Source: Saprospiraceae bacterium
GTDB taxonomy: Bacteria > Bacteroidota > Bacteroidia > Chitinophagales > Saprospiraceae
Assembly: GCA_021604865.1 (NCBI GenBank)
Contig: BQJU01000031.1
Location: 22,981 to 86,980, forward strand
Length of the DNA stretch: 64,000 nucleotides
Direction of reading: 5' to 3'
Positions 27,829 through 37,338 of this stretch are shown here, in pieces. The notes under the pieces are model-generated. The model made no database searches. It saw nothing but the letters and a program-made list of their open reading frames with translations, and was not told the DNA's origin. The stretch's first letter is position 1. Each line of letters begins with the position of its first letter. A program made the translations under genes and the position numbers.

Positions 27829-29715
27829 ATGATGAAAAGATATTATAGTAGAATATTAACGCTAAGTGTCTTCATTTTGGGAATAATAGGACTGGGGGCC
27901 CAATCCTTAGACAATCGTGAAATCGAAAATGTAACGGTGTCAGGTGAATTAAAGAAATGGCATACCTTGACCTTGACATTCAACGGTCCTGAATGTTCGG
28001 AAACCGACGAATACAACCCCTTTTTCAACTATCGATTGAACGTCACTTTCACTCATCAGAAATCTGGAAAGTCATATAAAGTTCCCGGTTATTTTGCAGC
28101 AGATGGCAATGCAGGGATGACCTCTGCCATTTCAGGAAACAAGTGGAGAGTACATTTTTCTCCTGATGAAATGGGAATTTGGGACTATTCGGTTGACTTT
28201 AAAAAAGGTAATTGGGTGGCTGTGAGAGCGCGCACTGAGCGGGTTCCGAGTGGGGGATTTATGGATGGCGTCATTGGCAAGATATCCATTGATGCTTCTG
28301 ATAAAACAGGTAAGGATTTCAGGGCGCATGGAAGGCTCCAATATGTAGGTAAAAGGTATTTACAATTTGCGGAAACTGGTCAATACTTTTATAAATGTGG
28401 TACGGATGCGCCAGAGAATTTTCTTGCTTATATTGGATTTGATGGTGATTTTGCAGCTGACGGCCATCGGGATGATCTGGTAAAAACCTGGGAGCCCCAT
28501 TTGAAGGATTGGAGAGAAGGAGATGTCCAATGGTCAGGAGGGCGAGGCAAGGAAATAATCGGAGCACTAAATTACCTGGCATCCAAAGGGCTTAATGCTG
28601 TTTCATTTCTAACAAACAACATCGAAGGTGACGATGAGAATGTATTCCCCTTCATTGACTATGACACCTATAATCGGTTTGATTGCTCAAAGCTGGACCA
28701 ATGGGAAATGGTTTTTGCTCATGCTCAAAAGTTGGGCCTGTTTCTTCATTTTAAAACCCTGGAAGCCGAAAATCAAGGTTTATTGGATGTTGGAGGAATT
28801 GGGGCGAATACCAAACTATACTATCGCGAGTTAATAGCCAGATTTGGTCATCACCTGGCTTTGAACTGGAACCTTTGCGAGGAGGTTGGCGAATGGAAGG
28901 GATTTGATAGTCATGAAACGATTCCATTAGATGCTACAGAGCGCCAGGTTCTTGCTCAGTATATTTATGATATTGACCCTTACCATCATCACATGGTGAT
29001 TCATAATGGAGATTGGTTTGATTCAATGTACGGCGATCAGTCCAGATTGACAGGTGCCTCCTTGCAAACACATAAACAAGACTTTAGCTTGGTTAACGAC
29101 CATGTAGAGCGAGTTATTGATGAAGCAAAAGCAGCCGGAAAAATCTGGGCAGTGGCTTGTGATGAGCCAGGTGATGCCAGCCATGCATTGATCACAGATA
29201 CTGAAGATCCTGAACATTTTAATGCCAGAACCAATGGGCTCTGGGGGGCCATGCTTGCGGGAGGCTGGGGTACAGAATGGTACTTTGGGTATAAGCACCC
29301 ACATTCCGATCTGACCTGCCAGGATTATCGCAGTAGGGATTTGTTTTGGGATATGGGCAGGATATGCATCAATTTTTTTGAAGAAAATAATCTGCCAGTG
29401 ACGGAAATGTCAGCACAAAATGAGTTGATATCCTCGTATTTTCCTTCAGGCGCAGGTGACTTTTGTTTTGCAAAACAAGGTGATACCTACGTGATCTTAC
29501 TAAAAAAAGGAGGAGAGCGTCAACTGGACTTAAAAAATCCTAAAGCAACCGAGGAATCTGAAGTCGAATACTCCGTCAAATGGCTCGATCCACGAAATGG
29601 TGGCACTTTGCAAAATGGTTCTGTGAAAATCATTAAGGGAACTGGCGTAAAGTCGCTAGGAACACCGCCTAATCATCCGGACAAGGACTGGGTTGTTTTG
29701 ATTCGGCGAATCTGA
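27829..29715 (+). CDS. DUF5060-domain glycoside-hydrolase-like protein
   Basis: This secreted 628-aa protein has a signal peptide to GLGAQ. Residues ~35-140 form a DUF5060 beta-sandwich (WHTLTLTFNGP, YKVPGYFAADGNA, WRVHFSPDEMGIWDYSVDF). A TIM-barrel hydrolase domain follows (YFYKCGTDAPENFLAY, LNWNLCEEVGEWKG, WAVACDEPGDASHAL) and a C-terminal sandwich with VKWLDPRNGGTL, also found at the end of the upstream GH140 domain. The conserved acidic residues in NLCEEVGEW and ACDEPGD could be catalytic. The CAZy family and substrate are not clear to me; a role in apiose- or rhamnose-bearing side-chain removal fits the neighbours. It could have been acquired together with the GH140 gene. Confidence 0.75.
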   Translation: MMKRYYSRILTLSVFILGIIGLGAQSLDNREIENVTVSGELKKWHTLTLTFNGPECSETDEYNPFFNYRLNVTFTHQKSGKSYKVPGYFAADGNAGMTSAISGNKWRVHFSPDEMGIWDYSVDFKKGNWVAVRARTERVPSGGFMDGVIGKISIDASDKTGKDFRAHGRLQYVGKRYLQFAETGQYFYKCGTDAPENFLAYIGFDGDFAADGHRDDLVKTWEPHLKDWREGDVQWSGGRGKEIIGALNYLASKGLNAVSFLTNNIEGDDENVFPFIDYDTYNRFDCSKLDQWEMVFAHAQKLGLFLHFKTLEAENQGLLDVGGIGANTKLYYRELIARFGHHLALNWNLCEEVGEWKGFDSHETIPLDATERQVLAQYIYDIDPYHHHMVIHNGDWFDSMYGDQSRLTGASLQTHKQDFSLVNDHVERVIDEAKAAGKIWAVACDEPGDASHALITDTEDPEHFNARTNGLWGAMLAGGWGTEWYFGYKHPHSDLTCQDYRSRDLFWDMGRICINFFEENNLPVTEMSAQNELISSYFPSGAGDFCFAKQGDTYVILLKKGGERQLDLKNPKATEESEVEYSVKWLDPRNGGTLQNGSVKIIKGTGVKSLGTPPNHPDKDWVVLIRRI

Positions 29716-29850
29716 CAAATGTAGAGATGATACCATTGAGAGCAATCTAAATAATTGCTAAACACAGTCGCTAAACTTCTTTCTATTGATAAAGAAAGGG
29801 AGTTATCTAAGGTTGATAGGAAAAAGTCCGGCGATTTTTAAAATTGAGAT

Positions 29851-31206
29851 ATGTTCAGATATTTATTATTGATATTTTTCATTCTGTCTACGTCAAATCT
29901 TCTAGCTCAAGAAACGAGCCCCATTTACGACGTGTACGATTTTGGCGCCAAAGGGGATGGTGCAACAAATGATCAAAGTGCCATCCAAAAAGCAATTGAT
30001 GCCTGTAAAAAAACAGGAGGAACCGTGTTATTGACAAAAGGGAAATTCTTAACCGGGCAACTGCTGTTAGTCAATAATATGACCTTACATATAGACTCAA
30101 CAGCGATCGTTTTGGGCATTAAATCCGATGATGAAAACCATTACCCACATCATCTTATCGAGACCCAATACCCAAACCGGATGTTGCAAGATTGCCAACG
30201 AAGATTGATTTATGGAAACAAGGTAGAGAACGTGACCATCACTGGAGGTGGCGTTATAAATGGGCAGGGAGATCATGAAAAATGGATGAATGTTAAGAAC
30301 CTCGGGACAGAAAAGGATCGACCTTCTATTTTAGCATTTGTGGGGTCCAAAAATATTTTAGTCTCCAATATCACGCTGCTTTATCCAGCATGCTGGATTC
30401 AGGTCTATATAGAATCGGATTCCATTACCATTCAAAATATCAGGGTAAATACTGGTAAATTGACACCCAACCGCGATGGGATTGACATTGTTGACTGTCA
30501 CCATGTCCTAATCGAAGATTGTTTTATTCAGTCGGAAGATGATGGTATCTGCTTCAAAAGCGGAAGCGAGTATGGCTGCAAAGATGTTGTGGTAAGGCGT
30601 TGTACAATGGATAAGTTGAACGTGATTCCCGGCAACTGTATTAAACTCGGAACGGATGGATTAGGAAGTTTTCAGAATTTTGAATTTTCCGATTTGACGC
30701 TGATCAATGCGTATGCCCAAACGGCAATCGTGATTGAATCAATGGACGGGGCGGTGATCGACAATATCAATATCAGCAATTGCACCATTGATAATTGTGG
30801 ACAAGCCTTTTTTATCCTACTTGCGGATAGAAAAAGAACGGTACCAAACCGAAAACCACGTATTGGCACCATTTCTAATGTACATTTTAAGCATATAAAA
30901 GGCCGCCGCTTTACGCAACAGTTCCCTTCAATTATTACGGGTATAGCCGGGCACAATATTCAAAATATCACTTTTGAAAATTGTGAACTGGAGTTGAAGG
31001 GAGGGGTCAGTGTTACCAATCAAAGTGTGATGGAATACGATGGTAAATACCCCGAAGGAAATAAGTTTGGCGACACCAATGCTTTTGCCTTCTTTGTCCG
31101 GCATACGGATGAAGTATCCTTTATTAATTGCACGATCACTTCAGCATTAAAGGACTTGCGTCCCTGGCTAATCCATGAAGACGTAAAAAATATAAATATT
31201 AAATAA
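29851..31206 (+). CDS. GH28 polygalacturonase-family protein (first of three)
   Basis: This 451-aa secreted beta-helix protein has signal MFRYLLLIFFILSTSNLLAQ. The N-terminal YDFGAKGDGATNDQSAIQKA is the pectate-lyase-superfamily opening. The catalytic region shows NRDGIDIVDC, then SEDDGICFKSG, then NCIKLGTDGLG, which corresponds to the NTD/DD/GHG/RIK region of GH28. The variant NRD and the absence of a clear GHG suggest a specialised member, for example a rhamnogalacturonan or exo-acting enzyme. Its stop is followed immediately by the ATG of the second GH28 gene. Confidence 0.85.
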   Translation: MFRYLLLIFFILSTSNLLAQETSPIYDVYDFGAKGDGATNDQSAIQKAIDACKKTGGTVLLTKGKFLTGQLLLVNNMTLHIDSTAIVLGIKSDDENHYPHHLIETQYPNRMLQDCQRRLIYGNKVENVTITGGGVINGQGDHEKWMNVKNLGTEKDRPSILAFVGSKNILVSNITLLYPACWIQVYIESDSITIQNIRVNTGKLTPNRDGIDIVDCHHVLIEDCFIQSEDDGICFKSGSEYGCKDVVVRRCTMDKLNVIPGNCIKLGTDGLGSFQNFEFSDLTLINAYAQTAIVIESMDGAVIDNINISNCTIDNCGQAFFILLADRKRTVPNRKPRIGTISNVHFKHIKGRRFTQQFPSIITGIAGHNIQNITFENCELELKGGVSVTNQSVMEYDGKYPEGNKFGDTNAFAFFVRHTDEVSFINCTITSALKDLRPWLIHEDVKNINIK

Positions 31207-32535
31207 ATGAAATACATCTGCTACTTTGTCTTTTTTGCTTTGGGCGTGCTACAATTTGCCTGTACACAGGAAGAGGAAAATGTTCTTTTCCCTGATGGCA
31301 CTGAAATCCCGAAGTGGTTTTCAGATGTAACAAAAGTAAAACTTGAAGACCTCGGTACTCCTTATAAAATCACAGACTTTGGGGTTGTGAAAGATAGCAC
31401 GGTTTTACAAACTGCCGTTATTCAAAAAACGATTGACGAAGCGCATGATCAAGGCGGTGGCGTCATTGTTATTCCGAAAGGAACTTATCTAAGTGGAGCT
31501 CTATTTTTCAAACCAAATACCCACTTGTATTTAACGGAAGGAGCCGTTTTAAAGGGTTCCGACAATATAGAGGACTATCCTAATATCCCCTCAAGAATAG
31601 AAGGGCAAAGCATAGACTATTTCTCAGCCCTGGTAAATGCCTATCATGTTGATGGGTTTACTATTTCGGGAAAAGGGACAATTAATGGGAATGGGCTAAA
31701 ATATTGGAAAGCTTTCTGGCAGAGAAGAGAGGAAAATCCCCAATGCACAAATCTGGAAGTTTCGAGACCCCGCCTAGTATTCATTTGGAATTCAGATAAT
31801 GTACAGGTGCAAGATGTAAGCCTTATTAATTCAGGATTTTGGAGCAGTCATTATTACCAATGCAACAATGTCAAAATACTTGACTTACACATTTCCTCGC
31901 CACACGAACCCATAAAAGCGCCAAGTACAGATGCCATTGATCTGGATGTATGTTCCAACGTACTCATCAAAGGTTGTTATATGGCTGTAAATGATGATGC
32001 TATTGCCTTGAAGGGCGGTAAAGGCCCTTGGGCTGATACGGATACTAATAATGGTGAAAATACCAATATCATTATTGAAGATTGCAACTTTGGGTTTTGC
32101 CATGCTGCGCTTACCTGCGGTAGTGAATCCTTACACAATAAGAACATTGTGATGAGAAATTGTACGGTCAACCAAGCAAAAAGACTCTTGTGGCTTAAAA
32201 TGAGACCTGATACCCCACAGAAATATGAGTTTATTACCGTAGAGAATATTAAGGGTCGGGCAAACAGCATGATTTATGTGAAACCCTGGACACAGTTTTT
32301 TGACCTAAAAGGAAGATCAGATGTCCCCTTGTCTTATTCCGAGAACATCACTTTAAGAAATATTGAACTTGAATGCGAAGTGTTTTTTGATATTGCAATT
32401 ACCGAATACGACCACCTCTCTAATTTCACTTTCGACAACCTGAAAATCACCACCAACAACAGTGATTATGACAAAGATGTGATCAAAGGATTGACACTCA
32501 GAAATGTGATGGTTAATGATAAACTAATTGACTAA
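31207..32535 (+). CDS. GH28-family lipoprotein (second of three)
   Basis: This 442-aa protein begins directly after the previous stop (TAAATG), so the two are translationally linked. Lipobox LQFAC (Cys ~19) anchors it. It has the GH28 helix: ITDFGVVKDSTVLQTAVIQK, STDAIDLDVCSNVLIKGC, VNDDAIALKGGKGPW and FCHAALTCGSES. Asp pairs in TDAIDLD and NDDA fit the catalytic acids. It likely trims galacturonan or rhamnogalacturonan oligosaccharides at the cell surface or in the periplasm. Confidence 0.86.
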   Translation: MKYICYFVFFALGVLQFACTQEEENVLFPDGTEIPKWFSDVTKVKLEDLGTPYKITDFGVVKDSTVLQTAVIQKTIDEAHDQGGGVIVIPKGTYLSGALFFKPNTHLYLTEGAVLKGSDNIEDYPNIPSRIEGQSIDYFSALVNAYHVDGFTISGKGTINGNGLKYWKAFWQRREENPQCTNLEVSRPRLVFIWNSDNVQVQDVSLINSGFWSSHYYQCNNVKILDLHISSPHEPIKAPSTDAIDLDVCSNVLIKGCYMAVNDDAIALKGGKGPWADTDTNNGENTNIIIEDCNFGFCHAALTCGSESLHNKNIVMRNCTVNQAKRLLWLKMRPDTPQKYEFITVENIKGRANSMIYVKPWTQFFDLKGRSDVPLSYSENITLRNIELECEVFFDIAITEYDHLSNFTFDNLKITTNNSDYDKDVIKGLTLRNVMVNDKLID

Positions 32536-32584
32536 CATAAAACGTGTAAACCCAAATTAAACATACCATTTAATATACATAATC

Positions 32585-34060
32585 ATGAATAACTTTTTAG
32601 TACTATCTGTTTTAGAGCATGTTTGGAGGTCAACATTTAGATCCTTAAACCGGCCTCTAAACGCTATCCTACTAATTGTTTTTTGCACTTTAAATTTCAG
32701 TGTCTTTGCTCAAGAAAAACCAAGAATCATTGTCCTTACAGATATCGAAAACGAGCCCGATGATGCCATGTCTTTGGTTAGGTTTTTGACCTATTCCAAT
32801 CAATGGGATGTAGAAGGTTTGGTGGCTACGACCTCTATTCACCAACAAACCCATATTGCGACCTGGCGTATTCATGAAATCCTTGAAGCCTATGGAAAAG
32901 TGAGGGATAATCTTGAACAACATGAACAGGGCTACCCTACTGCTGATTATTTATTGTCAGTAGTGAGGGAAGGACGAACAGATTATGGGATGAATGCAGT
33001 TGGTGAGGGGATGGATTCACCAGGTTCTGATTTAATCATACAAGCAGTGGATCGCGAAGATACCCGCCCCGTTTGGGTATTGGTTTGGGGTGGTCCTAAT
33101 TGTCTAGCTCAGGCACTCTGGAAAGTTCGCGAAACACGTTCACCTGAAGGTTTGAAAGAATTTGTATCCAAACTCAGGGTGTACACCATCTCTGATCAAG
33201 ACGATAGCGGACCCTGGATAAGAAGTACATTCCCAGAGCTCTTCTATATTGCAAGTCCTGGGTTTCATACCTATGGAGGTTATCATAATGCGACGTGGAC
33301 GGGGATCAGCGGCGACAAATTTCATGGCCGTTTTGCTGGAGGAGATTTTGCAATAGTTGACAACCCATGGCTCGATGAAAATATCCGTAGCAAGGGACCA
33401 CTTGGCGAACAGTACCCACATACAAAATTTTTGATGGAAGGAGATTCTCCTAGTTTTATGTATCTCATCAACAATGGTTTGGGAGAAGCCGACCATCCCG
33501 ATTGGGGAAGCTGGGGAGGTCGCTACGAATTTTACCAACCACGAACGGAAAAATGGTTCTTACAACCAGAAACCCGCCCACTTTGGAATAATGCCCAAGA
33601 TGAAGTATTCGGGATAGACAGCAGCTGGCATACCAATAACAAAGCGACAATATGGCGTTGGCGGACAGCCTATCAAAATGATTTTGCTGCTCGCATGGAC
33701 TGGACCATTAAACCTTACAAGGAAGCCAACCACCCACCTGTTCCCAAGCTCAACCACGCCCCACAGCTCACTGCAAAAATTGGAGATCGTGTCAATCTAA
33801 GTGCCGAAGGTTCTACCGATCCTGATGGTGACAAACTCACTTACAACTGGTTTTATTATAGCGAACCTGGCTCCTTCACTTTTTCTACTGCGAGAACCGG
33901 TGCTCCACTTAAAATACAAGAGGCAGATAAAGCAAATGCTTGGTTCACCGTACCGAAAAAAGCTAGATTAGGCACCATGCATATTATCTGTGCAGTTACC
34001 GACCAAGGCACGCCAGCTCTTACTCGTTACAAAAGAGTCATTGTCACCGTTAATCCATAA
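32585..34060 (+). CDS. DUF1593 (Sde182-type nucleoside-hydrolase-like) secreted protein
   Basis: This 491-aa protein is the paralogue of the C-terminal half of the GH105-DUF1593 fusion. It has [22 protein letters not shown] with the metal-binding Asp cluster, [48 protein letters not shown] and a C-terminal Ig-like module ([16 protein letters not shown]). The N-terminus is odd: about 25 residues precede a normal signal peptide ([17 protein letters not shown]), and their DNA (32616-32669) is a copy of a short palindromic dispersed repeat. The only ATG lies upstream of the repeat, so the repeat has become part of the coding sequence. Confidence 0.88.
   Translation: MNNFLVLSVLEHVWRSTFRSLNRPLNAILLIVFCTLNFSVFAQEKPRIIVLTDIENEPDDAMSLVRFLTYSNQWDVEGLVATTSIHQQTHIATWRIHEILEAYGKVRDNLEQHEQGYPTADYLLSVVREGRTDYGMNAVGEGMDSPGSDLIIQAVDREDTRPVWVLVWGGPNCLAQALWKVRETRSPEGLKEFVSKLRVYTISDQDDSGPWIRSTFPELFYIASPGFHTYGGYHNATWTGISGDKFHGRFAGGDFAIVDNPWLDENIRSKGPLGEQYPHTKFLMEGDSPSFMYLINNGLGEADHPDWGSWGGRYEFYQPRTEKWFLQPETRPLWNNAQDEVFGIDSSWHTNNKATIWRWRTAYQNDFAARMDWTIKPYKEANHPPVPKLNHAPQLTAKIGDRVNLSAEGSTDPDGDKLTYNWFYYSEPGSFTFSTARTGAPLKIQEADKANAWFTVPKKARLGTMHIICAVTDQGTPALTRYKRVIVTVNP
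32616..32669. repeat. Dispersed palindromic repeat inside a gene start
   Basis: The left arm GTTTGGAGGTCAACATTT and right arm CCGGCCTCTAAACGCT match the arms of the element at 45384-45445. It sits between the start codon and the signal-peptide codons of the DUF1593 gene without breaking the frame. Confidence 0.6.
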
Positions 34061-34092
34061 CTGACCGCTATTGCTAGCATAAAAGAAGAAGA

Positions 34093-37000
34093 ATGAATTT
34101 CCATCAAATCGCTTGCATAACTTACCTATTGTTGTTTGTAACAACTTGCAAGGCAACAGGTACACTCACACCATCAAACCTTCGCTGCGAATACCGCTCT
34201 AACCCGATGGGAATAGATATGCCCTCCCCTCGCCTATCGTGGGAACTGGAAGGCTCCAAACGGAACCTTAAACAATCTGCCTATCAGATTCTGGTGGCAT
34301 CCTCCGCTGATTTGCTCGATGCGGATAAAGGTGATTTATGGGACAGTCAAAAAGTGTTATCGGATGAAACTGCACATATTCGTTATGCCGGCAATCAACT
34401 AAAATCTGCAGTACAGGTTTTTTGGAAAATTCGGGCCTGGGATCAGGAGGGTAAAGTTTCTGCCTGGAGCAAGGCTGCAACCTGGACAATGGGTTTAATG
34501 ACAGAGGAAGAATGGAAGGGAAAATGGATTGGGCTGGAAGGAAAGGTTGACCCTGCGTACCTACGCGGCACCAACTGGATTGTTTTTCCGGGTGATCGCA
34601 GCTCCCCACCAACTGAACCCGTGGAGCGTTTTTACAGGCGTATTGTAGACATTCCTGCCAACAAAGAAGTGAAGCGAGCAGAGCTATTGTATACTGGCGA
34701 TTATTCTTGTAATGGAGGATTGAATGGCGCTAAATTTGGAACCCGCAACAACCATAACAGAATTAAAAATCCCTCGATTGCTTTCCGATTGGTGGAAGGG
34801 GAAAATGTGGTTACATTAACCGGAACCACTCCTGGAAAAACAGTTCCTTCCGGTGGTGTCGTAGCTTTGATTAAAATCACTTTCATGGATGGGGATCAAA
34901 TAATTATCCCCACCGATGAACAATGGAAAGTTTCTGATGTGGAAGTTGATGGCTGGGATAAACCCGGTTTCGATGATTCTGCCTGGCAATCGGCCCTAAA
35001 TCTTGGTCCCGTCGGTCCTAAACCCTTGGGAGAGGTTCTAATAGCAGAAAATCGTCGTTTGCCTGCAAGCTACTTGCGCAAGGAATTTGAAGCAGCTCCA
35101 AATATAAAACGGGCCACTGTTTTTTATTCGGGTTTAGGTTGGTCAGAACTTTATCTGAATGGAAAAAAAATAGGTGATGAAGTGCTCTCTCCTGGGCTTT
35201 CAGAATATCCGAAGCGCATTTTTTATGTCACTGCCGATGTGACGAATCAATTACGCCGCGGAAATAATGCCATCGGTGTGCTTCTCGGAAATGGCCGTTT
35301 TTTTGCTCCCCGAAGTGAAACTTATGCCTCTATGCCAACTTTAGGTTTTCCGAAACTTAGATTGCACCTACGCATTGAATACGATGACAATACCATAAAA
35401 GAGATCGTAAGCGATGAAAGTTGGAAGCTGACCGACAACGGTCCGATCATTGCCAATAACGATTATGATGGTGAAGAATACGATGCTCGTAAAGAGCTTG
35501 GCAACTGGACCAGTATTGGCTACAACGATGCGGCCTGGCAACAAGCAGAGGCAGCCATTGTACCCGAAGGTAAACTTCAGGCACAAATGATAGAGCCCAT
35601 TCGGGTTACTGAAAGACTTAAACCTATTGCTATTACGGAACCAGAGCCTGGAAGATTCATCTTCGATCTGGGGCAAAACATCGTAGGCTGGTGCCGTTTA
35701 AAAGTATCCGGTTCTGCGGGTACAACGGTCACTTTGCGACATGCAGAGACCTTGCTGCCTGATGGCAAACTTTCACTGGTTAACATGCGTGCTGCTGAAG
35801 TTACGGATGTCTATACTTTAAAAGGTAATGGGATAGAAATATGGGAACCACGATTTACGACACATGGCTTTCGTTACGTCGAAGTTAGGGGTTACCCTGG
35901 CCAACCTGATCTGCAAACAATTGAGGGTGTTGTGGTAAACGATGACCTGCGTATAACAGGGACCTTTTATTCTTCAAATACGCTGCTTAATCATATTTAT
36001 AAAAATGCAACCTGGGGTGTGCGAGGCAATTATAAATCAATTCCAATGGATTGCCCACAACGCGATGAACGACAAGGTTGGTTGGGCGATCGTACAGAAG
36101 TGATGCGCGGAGAAGCTTACATGTTTGATGTGGCTGCATTCTATCCAAAATGGTTGCAAGACATCCGCGATGTGCAGCAGGATAATGGGAGCATACCTAA
36201 CATTGCCCCGAATTATTGGTCGGGTAAAGGGGACAATGTTGTATGGCCAAGTGCGAGTATTACCATTACTAATGCCCTGTATGAACAGTATGCCGACAAA
36301 GAAGTTATTGCAAACAATTATGAGAGTTCTAAGCGGTGGATGGCCCTCATGAGTACTTATATTAAAAATGGAATTACGGAGTGTGATAAATATGGAGATT
36401 GGTGTGTTCCACCAGAGGATTTAGAATTGATCCACACCAATGATCCCAGTCGTATAACAGGTAAAGCAGTATTGGCTACCACATTCTTATACCATGATGC
36501 CAAGCTGATGGAAAAGTTTGCTACCCTGCTAGGTTATCAAGAGGACGCCAATCAATATGCAACGCTTGCAGCAACACTAAAAAAAGCATTCAACAGAGAT
36601 TATTATAATGCCGAATTGGGTCAATATGACAATGGAACACAGACTTCCTATGTATTGCCACTCGCCTTCGGGATGGTTCCAGAAGATCAACGCACCAGGG
36701 TTTTTAATAATCTAGTGAAAAATATTGTTGAAAAATCAAACAGCCATGTCAGTACGGGACTTGTAGGTGGGCAGTATCTTTATCGTGTGCTTTCTGATAA
36801 TGGCAGGCCCGATTTGGCTTATACCATCGCCACACAACCTGATTACCCGGGATTTGGATATATGATTTCCCAAGGGGCAACCACCATTTGGGAGCTGTGG
36901 AATGGCAACACCGCCGACCCTTCTATGAACTCAGGTAACCATGTAATGCTTATTGGAGATTTTGTGATCTGGTTGTATGCTGATCTGGCAGGCATAAAAC

Positions 37001-37326
37001 CCGATGCTAGTCAGCCCGGATTTAAGCATATTATTATGAAACCCCACATCATAGGTGATTTGACCCACGTGAAAGCGTCCTATCATTCACTGCGTGGTGA
37101 GATTTTAAGCGACTGGCATACTGATACGAACCAATTTGAGTGGAATATTACCATCCCACCAAATACGTCTGCCACCGTTTACCTTCCAACCACGGATGCT
37201 GCTCTGATTACAGAAAATGGAAAACCACTAGCTCAGGTGAAGGACGTTAAATATAAAGGCAAGGAAGAAAATTACACCGTTTATTCCATAAATAGCGGGG
37301 CCTATCAATTCAAAATTGAAAAATAA
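34093..37326 (+). CDS. GH78 alpha-L-rhamnosidase
   Basis: This 1077-aa protein has a possible lipobox (FVTTCKA). Its domain order is typical of GH78: an N-terminal fibronectin-like sandwich (LTPSNLRCEYRSNPMGID, RLSWEL), two beta-sandwich/CBM67-like domains (ASYLRKEFEAAPNIKRATVF, GLGWSELYLNGKKIGDEVL), an (alpha/alpha)6 barrel and a C-terminal sandwich. The signature DCPQRDERQGWLGD holds the likely acid E659, and TTIWELWNG the base E934. It releases terminal alpha-L-rhamnose from rhamnogalacturonan fragments and fits between GH28 genes in the pectin cluster. Confidence 0.95.
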   Translation: MNFHQIACITYLLLFVTTCKATGTLTPSNLRCEYRSNPMGIDMPSPRLSWELEGSKRNLKQSAYQILVASSADLLDADKGDLWDSQKVLSDETAHIRYAGNQLKSAVQVFWKIRAWDQEGKVSAWSKAATWTMGLMTEEEWKGKWIGLEGKVDPAYLRGTNWIVFPGDRSSPPTEPVERFYRRIVDIPANKEVKRAELLYTGDYSCNGGLNGAKFGTRNNHNRIKNPSIAFRLVEGENVVTLTGTTPGKTVPSGGVVALIKITFMDGDQIIIPTDEQWKVSDVEVDGWDKPGFDDSAWQSALNLGPVGPKPLGEVLIAENRRLPASYLRKEFEAAPNIKRATVFYSGLGWSELYLNGKKIGDEVLSPGLSEYPKRIFYVTADVTNQLRRGNNAIGVLLGNGRFFAPRSETYASMPTLGFPKLRLHLRIEYDDNTIKEIVSDESWKLTDNGPIIANNDYDGEEYDARKELGNWTSIGYNDAAWQQAEAAIVPEGKLQAQMIEPIRVTERLKPIAITEPEPGRFIFDLGQNIVGWCRLKVSGSAGTTVTLRHAETLLPDGKLSLVNMRAAEVTDVYTLKGNGIEIWEPRFTTHGFRYVEVRGYPGQPDLQTIEGVVVNDDLRITGTFYSSNTLLNHIYKNATWGVRGNYKSIPMDCPQRDERQGWLGDRTEVMRGEAYMFDVAAFYPKWLQDIRDVQQDNGSIPNIAPNYWSGKGDNVVWPSASITITNALYEQYADKEVIANNYESSKRWMALMSTYIKNGITECDKYGDWCVPPEDLELIHTNDPSRITGKAVLATTFLYHDAKLMEKFATLLGYQEDANQYATLAATLKKAFNRDYYNAELGQYDNGTQTSYVLPLAFGMVPEDQRTRVFNNLVKNIVEKSNSHVSTGLVGGQYLYRVLSDNGRPDLAYTIATQPDYPGFGYMISQGATTIWELWNGNTADPSMNSGNHVMLIGDFVIWLYADLAGIKPDASQPGFKHIIMKPHIIGDLTHVKASYHSLRGEILSDWHTDTNQFEWNITIPPNTSATVYLPTTDAALITENGKPLAQVKDVKYKGKEENYTVYSINSGAYQFKIEK

Positions 37327-37338
37327 CTACAACCAAAT

